A stretch of 64,000 nt of DNA from positions 186,001 through 250,000 of the forward strand of contig SAUG01000012.1 of NCBI GenBank assembly GCA_011316305.1, written 5' to 3'. A program made the position numbers and the translations under genes. The stretch comes from Rusavskia elegans (Eukaryota; Ascomycota; Lecanoromycetes; Teloschistales; Teloschistaceae). The notes under the pieces were generated by a model. It saw only the letters and a program-made list of their open reading frames with translations. It did not search any database and was not told the DNA's origin. Shown here in pieces: positions 21,601 to 29,449 of the stretch (positions are counted from its first letter, which is position 1; each line of letters starts with the position of its first letter).

Positions 21601-24281
21601 CCAATTGTGACGGGAACTATACCAAGCACACGCGCCCAAATCTCACGAACATTCTGTTCTATCTCTGAAGAAGGTTGCCTTTTTAGGCCGCTCTGTCCGG
21701 CAGCCCGGGCCTCAGCGAGCTGCTTAACTGAGAACGACGTGCCGATTTCTCGAAGCACTTTGCGGTTCAACTTTCCGGTCGGCGTCATGGAAAGCTTGCC
21801 CACCCAGAAAAACACTGTGGGAATGATGTAGGAGGGTAGATGCTGAGCCAGTTTGGCTTGGACTTCGGCGGGCACTGAGCTTATCTGAACTGCGTCTGCA
21901 TCCGGCGCCCCGCCTCTCTCAACCTCCTGCGACTGGATGAAGGCAGCTAAAGTTGGATTGGGATCGTTGGCTCGAGGTAATATAACCTCGGCGACGACTT
22001 GTTCCGCCTGAGGCACACAGCTCTGGATCCAATGCTCGACCTCACCCAAGTCTACTCTCTGGCCACGGATCTTGACCTGCACGTCCTTGCGGCCCAGAAA
22101 GCTCAGACTTCCGTCCTCACTATATCGGACGAGATCTCCTGTCTTGTAGAGACGACCGCTTCGTCCCGGTTGGCTGGGAGCGCCCTGAAGAAGCCACTTG
22201 GGATTCTCTATAAAGGTAGCTGTAGTTTTGGCTATATCGTTGACATACCCGCGCCCGACCAGTGGGCCTTCGACGAGAAGCTCTCCAACACAGCCGATCG
22301 GAACCAGGGAGTCATGGTTGTCAGCATCGACAATCCAGCCCACTACGCCAACGGGACGTCCTATACTTGTAGCGGCTTCGGGGCTGATAGGGTTGCTGTT
22401 AACGGTGTTGATGGTGCACTCTGCGGGACCATACTCGTTGACGATATGGACCTTTCCCCACCAATGCAATACATCGTCAATGGGAAGGGGTTCACCGGTA
22501 AAGACCATAGTCTGCAGAAGAGGTACTGCTGCTGGATTTATAAGACGCGCCACTGACGGCGTCAAATGGGCGATTGTAACACCCATATCTGCCATGACCT
22601 TGGAGATGTCGTTCCGACGATCCTGGTCGGACGGAATACACAAGCACGCCCCTGATGTAAGCGCCGCAAAGACGTTGTGCACCGAGACGTCGAAGGCGTA
22701 AGATGCAAAATCGAATACCCTCGACTCGTTTGTAAAGCCAAGGCGCTGCAATTGGTAAGTGAGAGCGGAGGAGTAGTTGGTGTGTGTCAGTACCGCTCCT
22801 TTGGGTTTTCCAGTGCTGCCCGAGGTGAAGACCGCGAACATTGCTGTAGAAGACAGCTGTGAGTTCCTTTGCCGATTCGAATCATTAGAGAAGGAATTTA
22901 TTGAGTCCGAGTCGACCTGAACGACAGTATCCAACAGTCGCAAGCTGAGTGCCATGTTGGACTGGGAAGAGAGTATGACGGTTGCGTTGAGCTCTTCGAC
23001 AATAGTCTGAAGGCGCTGCTCTGGGAAAGACGGCTCCAGAAGGGAAAAAGCTCCACCAGCCTTCAGGACGCCTATCATGGCGACTGGCACCCACATGGAT
23101 TTTTCGAAGCACAGAGGAATCATAACATCAGGTTTGACGCCCAGGTCGACGAGTCGACTAGCCAGCCGCTCAGAGAGCTGGTCCAGCTCAGCATATGTCA
23201 ATTGGCCATCCCAGGCGTCGACTGCTGGAGCCCATGGCTGAGAAAGGGCCTGATCCTGAAATAAATGATGCACGCAGCGCTCAACTGCTGCGGGCAGCGT
23301 GCTATTCCATTTCCAGATTGTCTCTAGATCGTCTGGCGACATAAATTCAATGTCGGCCAAACGCTTGCGCGGATCTGCTCCATGGAGCTGTTGCATACAT
23401 GATTCGACGCGTTTTAGTAGCCTGATCATCAGCCAGGGTTCGATGGATCTGCCGTCGAACATGGCCTCCGCTTGAAGTCGTGCTCCTTGAGGCCGCAGCT
23501 TGAGTATCAGAGCATATCCTTCAAGGTTATGTAGGTCATTGCTATCGGTAATGTCGCGCTCGCATTCGGAGTGTATCTCTCCATGATTTTGGAGCTCGAC
23601 CCTGGTTTGGATGGATATAAGGGTACGCAATTTGGAACCGATCTTTTTACGGTCTTCTGGGGAAGTCATAAGAACTTTCTGGGAGGCCGCATGTGCTCGC
23701 ACCGCCTGTAGATAATCGAGGACGCTCTGACCGGCGGCACAATCCACTCGCAATGACCATGTTGATGATACGGCCGTTTGACCGTTGGTGACGCCAAAGC
23801 CAACCTTATCCGAGCAGGTCATCCGGGTAGCTACCAGAGCCCAGGCAGCATGTACCAAGGTAGAAAAAGTAGATCCGGTCTGCCGTTGGAAATGGAGGTG
23901 GCATTGATTCCAAGCGAGCTCGCATCGCATCACCTGATCAAGCACTGGACGATCGACAGACGACGGGAGGGAAGGGAAGGGCATATACTCGCTGTCATCG
24001 TCACAAAGTACAGAATCCTTCGGTGGTGTTTCTGGGGTGCTCGGACGGTCAAGGCTCGACTCACTTGCCCAATCGTCCGACAGGCTTTCAGAGCAAATGT
24101 CACAAAACTCGTTGTTAATCGTGGCGTGTTCCTGGAGCTCCTTGGCCACGACACTGGTAGTGTTCTCGGCACTGAAGGCCGGATGAGTCTGATATAGCAT
24201 GGTTGCGGTATCACAGGCGCCCTCAGTCAGCCACCTCTGAGAAGAAGCCGTGTCATCTCTTCTGGTGCCTTTGACAGTCAT
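15666..24281 (-). CDS. NRPS, [partial C]-A-T-C-A-nMT-T-R, PerA-like
   Basis: One uninterrupted 2871-residue frame without introns. Residues about 60-330: C-terminal half of a condensation domain without HHxxxDG. A1: core FTSGSTGKPKG near 480, YKTGD, and the A10 lysine in PTGKLNRK. T1: LGGDS near 905. C: intact HHAIYDG near 1104. A2: FTSGSTGAPKG near 1560, NAYGPSE, YKTGD; an N-methyltransferase (VLEIGTGSG near 1946) is inserted before the A10 motif NHNGKTDRK. T2: LGGNS near 2397. R: NAD(P)-binding TGANGFIG near 2497 and YNETK near 2653, running to a normal C terminus. It should join two amino acids, N-methylate the second and release the product by reduction. Peramine synthetase of Epichloe has the same A-T-C-A-MT-T-R order and similar size. 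All core catalytic motifs look intact. The product is inferred. Confidence 0.93.
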   Translation of the reverse strand: MTVKGTRRDDTASSQRWLTEGACDTATMLYQTHPAFSAENTTSVVAKELQEHATINNEFCDICSESLSDDWASESSLDRPSTPETPPKDSVLCDDDSEYMPFPSLPSSVDRPVLDQVMRCELAWNQCHLHFQRQTGSTFSTLVHAAWALVATRMTCSDKVGFGVTNGQTAVSSTWSLRVDCAAGQSVLDYLQAVRAHAASQKVLMTSPEDRKKIGSKLRTLISIQTRVELQNHGEIHSECERDITDSNDLHNLEGYALILKLRPQGARLQAEAMFDGRSIEPWLMIRLLKRVESCMQQLHGADPRKRLADIEFMSPDDLETIWKWNSTLPAAVERCVHHLFQDQALSQPWAPAVDAWDGQLTYAELDQLSERLASRLVDLGVKPDVMIPLCFEKSMWVPVAMIGVLKAGGAFSLLEPSFPEQRLQTIVEELNATVILSSQSNMALSLRLLDTVVQVDSDSINSFSNDSNRQRNSQLSSTAMFAVFTSGSTGKPKGAVLTHTNYSSALTYQLQRLGFTNESRVFDFASYAFDVSVHNVFAALTSGACLCIPSDQDRRNDISKVMADMGVTIAHLTPSVARLINPAAVPLLQTMVFTGEPLPIDDVLHWWGKVHIVNEYGPAECTINTVNSNPISPEAATSIGRPVGVVGWIVDADNHDSLVPIGCVGELLVEGPLVGRGYVNDIAKTTATFIENPKWLLQGAPSQPGRSGRLYKTGDLVRYSEDGSLSFLGRKDVQVKIRGQRVDLGEVEHWIQSCVPQAEQVVAEVILPRANDPNPTLAAFIQSQEVERGGAPDADAVQISSVPAEVQAKLAQHLPSYIIPTVFFWVGKLSMTPTGKLNRKVLREIGTSFSVKQLAEARAAGQSGLKRQPSSEIEQNVREIWARVLGIVPVTIGLDDNFFHLGGDSIASMKVVGQARELGMQLTVADIFHHPSLHDLAKHCHQILDSSPKHIPPFGLLGDDFDRASFLQGMSEQCALDPATIQDAYPCTRLQEGLIFLTSKRPGDYIEQSVLELAPNILLEGLREAWEQVVNATPILRTRLAHHNDLGLLQLVLDDKAHWTETTGLEEYLASDRKRSMRLGEPLSRFALVRDESGIPQWLIWTIHHAIYDGWSISLVMDAVSQVYAGNLIEQGPQFQTFIEYVQRQDNKRAADYWQKALQGFDAAPFPPPVPSVEQPVADSVVEHSFPTPKNTSGGITTSMLIRAAWALVVGRMANANDVAFGSTLYGRNAAVTGLDKMVAPTIATVPVRVRFAGTQKVSDYLEAIQQEAAEMIPYEQTGLQKIASISPESQKVCQFQTHVVIQPEDSSQGKSLLGKWQSGSQEQWFSTYALTLELWLGADGISASAMFDSRMIEPWVVKKMLQRLELVIYQLNHATLTQTLSDIEVSLADDLEHIWQWNETVPEQVSRCVHDLLADQVQARPNNTAICAWDGELTYSNLDVLSTTLSIKLREIGIGLAKDLVPLCLEKSVWTAVAILGVLKANAGFILLDPHLPEQRLQAIMLQVNGSVIVTCPSKKDLCSQFADKMIALSWDFFSDLVVQKCIQIPPASPTSVAYAIFTSGSTGAPKGVMVSHANAVSAQYYQAKIMGYTPETRLFDFASYSFDVAISNIFSILACGGCLCIPSEDDRKNHLERSIVSLHVNALDLTPSIIQLLSPERLPEVRLLTLGGEPLRAAEVYRWCGKVRICNAYGPSECTPTSTINCNPLDPYKATHIGKGAGVVTWVVDPDNHDELLPPGCTGELLLEGPLVGLGYLNDEAKTAAAFIEDPKWLLRGSVSRTGRRGRLYKTGDLVKYNEDGSLVFVRRKDAQVKIRGQRVEPGEIEAVLRSHENVDDAVVVLQSPKGQESWLAGFVTVFDDTDAVAQKQNLSDAKGMSHQKEQKVQSWGDQFDRETYVSIDTIQPETIGRDFIGWSSMYDGREIDKGEMNEWLDDTINTILNGGSAGHVLEIGTGSGMMLFNLANHGLESYIGVEPSARAVDFAAKTAKCLPALADKVHVFKGTAEDILRLDKPISPSLAIMNSVIQYFPSQDYLFNIIQYLVNLGSVETIFLGDVRSYTLHKEFLVTRTLHIVKEDAPLEEFGHILRNLEKVEPELLLDPAFFTSLPSRLSGVRHVEILPKRMKATNELSSYRYAAVLHINPRHQQAQTQQVQEVSPDSWIDFTSNNLDRHSASDLLGNSSAAATVAMSNIPYRNIIYEREIVSAVEKPSGGIGNSGNWLSTLRQKSQRCPSLSAYDLTELARQAGYKVEISWARQHSQQGGLDAIFYRCGTNTDDRKTRTMFQFPTDHEGRAYHLLSSKPLRQQIETKVHEELEKMLRSLLPSYMVPQSITVLDKMPVNHNGKTDRKLLSDGVQQKAAPTREKRSPSTTTQKAMQAIWSKVLNVEPSAIGLDDGFIQLGGNSLRAMKVVNMARKAGIKLEVADMFRHSTTSIQRLLETPSIDCDGGDDASTSAVADRIMSDIARHDYIIASAQTEAAARVASSAIQDDPDKQLNVVLTGANGFIGTQILRQLLEHGRVSRVIAIVRGASASAARKRAIDAAKKAQWWTEFHGSMLEVWSGDLALPHLGLDEAHWRILADGAADVFIHNGASVHFMKSYAALEAANVASTVQVLRAAAENPNMRFVFISSARCCDPKEEREEDAAAALAASPNGYNETKFVAEALVRRAAARSSTGRNQFAVVSPGLVVGTPTEGIANADDWIWRMTAACLRVGVFNADESDSWVPIADAAATAATIIDTALDRSSPIVTQVKGGLTMGEFWETLSTAGYALRSEDASKFMAAIRMDVEDNKETHPLGALGDMLEGLGDTAKVQWADSWYKGGFSSPIRLRVALMKSAKFLSKVGFLPLPAPVDGLPVGDATMSAFARSSG

Positions 24282-24387
24282 CTCAAACCATCTGGACCAT
24301 AGATGGATTGCTTTGGTCCAATAAAAGGTGCCTTTCAGTTCAAGTCCGTTCTGGATCTAGTGGGCGGTAGAACCGATCCCGGCGTTC

Positions 24388-24395
24388 TTTATATA
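24388..24395 (-). promoter_or_regulatory. TATA box of the NRPS gene
   Basis: On the minus strand the sequence reads TATATAAA about 107 bp upstream of the NRPS start codon, a usual distance for a fungal promoter. A CCAAT motif on the opposite strand lies at about 24317. The roughly 1 kb intergenic stretch 24282-25268 is shared with the divergent RPEL gene. No other gene is convincing in it; the longest open frame (minus strand, 24572-25066) matches nothing I know. Confidence 0.5.
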
Positions 24396-25268
24396 AAATT
24401 GAGCTGTGAATTAAGGTTCGATTATGGTGTAGTTTGCGTATGCACGGATTGGTGGTGTGCGCAAGCGAATGGTACGTGTCTGACTCGGACCTCTTTCCAT
24501 GTCCTTCATCTGAGGGGTACGGCGAGGGCAAGCGATGTTCCTTGACATGACGTTTCACAAGAAGCTTCTTCTCAGCTGCAGATCGATGCCTGTTTCTCGT
24601 GGGATGCATCAAGGTAACTTGCCTTCGTTATCCCTATGCAGCGCCTCTCCTTCGGCATCTGCTTTTGACGCTTTTTCATCCAATGAACTCTCTCTTCTCC
24701 ACTTCTCAAGCGAACATCACCGGCATCGGTATTCGCTTTGCATAACTGTTCCGTCATCTTCTCTTTCGGGATCGAAGTAGAGAAGGCAGCGGTTGCAAAA
24801 ACTAGCTTCTGATCTCTCTGCACGATTGAATTGGTCTCTACCGTGATCGCATATGGTGTCCATATCGGGTTGCCTTCGATACTGGAGGTGAGATGGGGTC
24901 GAAGGTCATCGCTCGATCTCTCGACTGGAATGATATCAATACGGGTAGAGGAAGGTCTTGCAGATGTGATCGCTTTTCGCTCTTCGATGGAACGCATGAT
25001 AGCACAAGTTACATAAATATTACAGAATACTAAGGTAAGGTAATGCTGCTGAAGACATTTGGGCAAAGAGGACCGTTTGTTTTAGCGTCAATGAAGCGCT
25101 AGAGTACGTCCCAGCTGCCAAGCCGGGTACTCCGTAGCCCCCGCAAAGCCCCCGCAGGCACTGCATTTCCGCGTTGCCTACTGTGGTTAGCACCGAGTCA
25201 ACGGCTGTCACATTCCGACGTCCAGTGCCTGCAACCACAACCCAAATACTACTGCACCTTGGAGCATC

Positions 25269-25788
25269 ATGGCCGAAGCAGAGCAGACTAAGGTCGACGA
25301 GACTCATATCTCGCCAATTGAACGCCGTAACTCCCTGGAAAAGCATCTACAAACAAGGCCAGACCCAAAGGACCTTAAGGACAGACATATCCTGTTGGAC
25401 ACCAATGCTGCTCCGTTTGTGATTTCCGAGCTTCCGAAGTCAATAACCCCCACTGATGAGGAATAGGGCATTGCAATCAGCTGCACAGGAGCTGGAACGT
25501 CAACGGGCAACCGACAGCCTGAAAAAGGGTTTGGAGAAACGTCCAGAAAGAGATGAATTGATCGAGCGTCTGTCAACCTTCAGTCGTCTTCATAGGTCGA
25601 TGACTGACAGCAGAGTAGGAAACATTCTCCCAGACTCCAATGCCGCACCAGGAATCCAAGGCCAGCAGAAGCAACTGGAGAAACACATGCGCGCCGATAG
25701 CCTCGAGGAAAAGATGAAACATCGACCCAAACCAGAAGAGCTGATCAAAGACGGAATTCTGCAGGCAGACGAGGATCCCACCAAGTGA
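25269..25788 (+). CDS. RPEL-repeat protein
   Basis: Exons 25269-25414, 25467-25567 and 25619-25788 give 138 residues; introns are 52 and 51 bp. Splicing restores the repeated pattern L-x-K-x-L-x-x-R-P-x-x-x-[DE]-L three times: around SLEKHLQTRPDPKDL, SLKKGLEKRPERDEL and SLEEKMKHRPKPEEL. Each of the first two is followed by a shared xILLDTNAAP/NILPDSNAAP block. RPEL motifs bind actin in animal MRTF and Phactr proteins; small three-repeat proteins like this are widespread in ascomycetes with no well-defined role. The second donor is GTCTGT, weaker than usual, but only this splice keeps the repeat phase. Confidence 0.85.
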
Positions 25789-25973
25789 TGGCGGTAGGGG
25801 CCAAATACCAAGCCTGTCAGATGGCGGAAGTGATCCATGTGTGTAAAGGGCAAAGAATGTTATCCCCAGTCGCCAAAGGCTCAGCGGTCGATGACGGTCA
25901 GAGCTCACACGAACTGAGCCCTGCTTTGCTACCGTAGTAGAGTAGCATCATTCAGATCGAATGCATCATACAA
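25789..25973. other. Convergent 3' ends
   Basis: 185 bp between the stop codons of the RPEL gene and the TRAX gene; holds both 3' UTRs. Nothing else seen. Confidence 0.4.
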
Positions 25974-26913
25974 TCAATAGCTTTCAACGGGTTCCCTCCC
26001 TCTCTCCTGCCCTTCATTCAGATCCGGCACCCAACCCTTCGGCCTCTCCCTCCCCCGAATAATCATCCCATATGCCGCATATTCCACCTTTCCCACCGAT
26101 TGCCTCATAACCTCGATCTTCTTCTGGATATCCTTTTTCAGATACGAGAAATCGCTTGGGCCGGAGGACGTGTCCAAGCTTTCAAAACTCGTCCGAATTG
26201 CCCTCAAATCCATGAGGATGTCTCGCCCCTCGGTTCCCTCCGCTGCCGCAGTACCTCGAGGCAGTGTACCATTTGTAGCAATATTCGTAATCCCAAACCT
26301 CATTAACTCCCCCGTCAGATCGAATAGTCCAAGCACGTAATCATCCGCCGTGAGTTCCACGCCTTCCGGAATCAAGGCTTGAGCTTCCGCGTGAGTGATG
26401 AGTCTTTGCGTTTCAAGGTAATGCTGGAATGAGATGGCTTCGACGAATTCCTGACATCCGCCGGATATCTGTTTCTGGTACCGCCAAGAATTGATGCCTT
26501 GTAGATCCGGTGCAATGGTGGTGAAGAGTTCTTTGATAGAGTTGTAGCGGGTATTGATTTCTTTGGCAATTGGCGGTGGTACGGGTTGTTGGAGATGACG
26601 GACTCTGTAGATTGAGATGAGCCTTCAGTTGAGATATTGGGTATTTACTGTAGGATGTTGAATGGTAGTGTGGGCTCACCGTTGGAGGGAGAATATTCTG
26701 ATACCCGATGAGCGATAGCCATGTCTTGTCTCTGGATTGAGCTTACATCTTCTTGCTCAGCGCTGTGATGTCGCGAGATGCTTTGATGATGCGCTCGCGC
26801 CGGTCTTGGTGTTCGTCGAGCCCGTCACGGAAATCTTCGAATATTGGCATGAAGGGGGAGACGTCTGAAGTATCCATGTCCTCCTCGTCGAGCTCGTGCT
26901 TTTGGCCTGCCAT
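25974..26913 (-). CDS. Translin-associated factor X (TRAX)
   Basis: Three exons (26913-26747, 26697-26680, 25974-26604 on the minus strand) give 271 residues. The middle exon is only 18 nt; with it the frame reads S-K-K-I-I-F-S-L-Q-R, the conserved TRAX N-terminal helix. Helical translin/TRAX fold: Q-E-F-V-E near residue 113 and D-L-T-G-E near 155 match the paired acidic residues (ExxE and DxxxE) forming the nuclease site of TRAX in C3PO. The family-typical G-I-T-N-I-A-T and Y-G-M-I-I-R-G-R-E-R-P-K-G-W close the protein. TRAX pairs with translin to form an RNA endonuclease acting in small-RNA and tRNA processing. Divergently transcribed from the GPI mannosyltransferase gene. Confidence 0.88.
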
Positions 26914-27394
26914 CGTCGGGGTGTGTATAATTCTAAGAATGATTAATGAAGGTCTCTACCTTTGAATATTCTTATCGATTTGGTAGGGCTGGTCTGCACC
27001 GCCGCCCCGATTTTTGTGGCGCTTTCAGGGGTAAAATACGCCAAAGTTCTCGACACATTGACTTACATCTTACCAAGACAGTTGATACAGTCTGTGGAAC
27101 GCACACATCAATATCAGTGATCAAAATCCCATATCCTATCACTCATTACAGTGAGTTTTTCACAAGGGCACAACTTCATCTCGACAATACCAAAGCCGAG
27201 TTACAATCGCAATTCAGGGGTCCCTCTACTTTCACTTGAACTTGGAGACTTCGTCATCTGTATCAATCAATTCTTACCAGAGTGCAATACCCTTGTAGAT
27301 CCTTTCATTGACCGAAAGTGCGTTGCAGAATGTTGGGAGGTATCGGTATGCACGCCTGAAGAGCCGATTATTGTACGACGCTTAGAAACCCTTC
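26914..27394. promoter_or_regulatory. Shared divergent promoter region
   Basis: 481 bp between the start codons of the TRAX gene (-) and the GPI mannosyltransferase gene (+). No gene or strong motif seen. Confidence 0.35.
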
Positions 27395-29210
27395 ATGTCC
27401 TCCGCGTATTTCACCCCTACGAGGGTATTCTCCAGCGCTATCGCCCTTCGAATCATCTTCCTCTTCTACGGCCTCCTCCAAGATACCTACTCCCCATTCA
27501 AATACACCGACATCGACTACATGGTCTTCACCGATGCCGCCCGTTACGTCGCTCAAGGTCTCTCACCCTACGAACGAGAGACCTACCGTTACACGCCCCT
27601 TCTGGCGTGGATACTGATACCTACATCATGGCCTGGAAACTTCTGGTTTTCGTTTGGCAAGGTGCTGTTCGCAATTTCGGACGTTGTTGCTGGCTGGTTT
27701 ATTTTTATCATTCTTCAAGCCCCTGAAGGAGGAGCGATGACGACGGAGCGCGCACTGAAATATGCCAGTATTTGGCTTTTGAATCCTATGGTGGCTACTA
27801 TTAGTACGAGAGGAAGCTCCGAGGGACTGTTGGCTGTCATGGTGGTAGCGTTATTGTGGGCCGTCACACAAAGGCGAATAGTGTTGGCTGGGATGTTGCT
27901 GGGTTTATCGGTCCATCTCAAGATCTATCCTTTTATTTACGGAGCATCGATCCTCTGGTCATTAGAATCTCCGCCTGATTCTACACCCATTCAAAAGCCT
28001 TCTGCAGCCCCTACAGAACCCGCTGAGCAGCTGTTCTCTATCACAACCATCCTCAAATTCTTCAACCGCTCCCGGATCATCCTCATCACCTCATCCCTCA
28101 TCACCTTTGTCACCCTCAACCTCCTCATGTACGCCATATATTCCATACCGTTCCTGCAGCATACCTTCCTCTACCATCTCACCCGGATCGACCATCGCCA
28201 CAACTTCTCTCCATACAACACTCTCCTCCACCTTTCCTCCGCGGCCCCCAACAAAGTTAGCAGCCTGAAGCTTGAGTCTTTGGCTTTCATCCCACAGATC
28301 GCCATCAGCGCGGTGTTGATACCGATTACTCTCTCGAAGAAGAATCTAGCGGGAACGATGCTAGCACAGACGTTTGCTTTTGTCGCATTCAATAAAGTGT
28401 GCACGAGCCAGGTACGTTTGTGACTCTTCTTGCTACCGTGCTGTCCTGCCATCTCATGCTCCACGTTGTTATTTTCTCCTCAAACCACTTTTGTAGATGC
28501 TCCTTCAGTTGGAAAACGTCACAACCGTGCATACGAGTGAACCCATGTTTTCACGCTAAGAGAGTCTTGTCTTGCCCATATAATGCGCTTTGAACGTGTT
28601 TTCGAGTACATACGGCCATAGACAGAGTAAAGCATGGATACCCGTCCGCTCATCCTGAATTAAGCCTCTGATCGGGAGATTAGTACTCAGGTCGGTGACG
28701 ACTGGGGAATCCCTCCTGCTGTATGTTTTTGCTTTTTAGACACCCTATCATCTTCGCACCAGCATGAATCATGTTCATTTCAATATTCTTATTTCTTAAC
28801 TTTGGAGGAAAAGGCTCATGTCGCACAAATTAGCTAACACCAAAACCCCACAACAACAGTACTTCCTCTGGTATCTAATCTTCCTCCCCTTCTACCTCCC
28901 CTACTCCTCTTTCCTCTCTTCCCCACGTCTCGGTATCCTAGCCCTCACTTTCTGGATCGGCACACAAGTACGTCGTCTTCCGCCCCTCTCCCCAATTTCA
29001 CGCTACTGACATCTCCAACAGGCACTATGGCTGCACCAAGCCTACCGGCTCGAATTCCTCGGCCTCAGCACATTCGTCCCGGGGCTCTTCGTTAGCGGGT
29101 TATTGTTTTTCGCCGTGAATGTATGGATTTTAGGGATAATCGTCGAAGATATCGGGAAACGGGATTCTCCCAATAGAGATAGCACCAAAAGTGCAACGAA
29201 GGTTTATTGA
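27395..29210 (+). CDS. GPI14: GPI mannosyltransferase I (PIG-M/Gpi14)
   Basis: Exons 27395-28411, 28860-28967 and 29022-29210 give 437 residues. Multi-pass ER membrane protein of the GT50 family, which adds the first mannose of the GPI anchor from dolichol-phosphate mannose. The lumenal DxD motif is D39-I-D41 in the conserved Y-T-D-I-D-Y. Further family blocks are Y-x-R-E-T-Y-R-Y-T-P-L-L-A, K-x-x-F-A-I-S-D, R-G-S-S-E and, across the first splice, K-V-C-T-S-Q|Y-F-L-W-Y-L. That continuity fixes the junction. The first intron is 448 bp, far longer than any other intron in the window; the second is 54 bp. Charged C-terminal tail. Confidence 0.9.
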
Positions 29211-29449
29211 AGGGGAAGAAGGAAGCTTCGAAGGGAAAGAAACCCTTAAATTGAATACACTATTCGAAGACCGCAGAAACGCGATTTTCATCTTCTGATG
29301 GGAGAAGTGGGGTATCTAGATTAACATGAAAAACAAAATAACCCCCATGTCCAAGCAGCATCCGAGAGTATTGATCTCCAGCAAAACAGGGTGATCGCCA
29401 AACGCCATCCATGCCACCAAATGCTAACAGGATGCATAAGAATGTGTGC

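Noticed and set aside
24572..25066. 164-codon open frame on the minus strand upstream of the NRPS
   Set aside because: Plausible composition, but no family, no signal peptide and no splice support. Left as intergenic.
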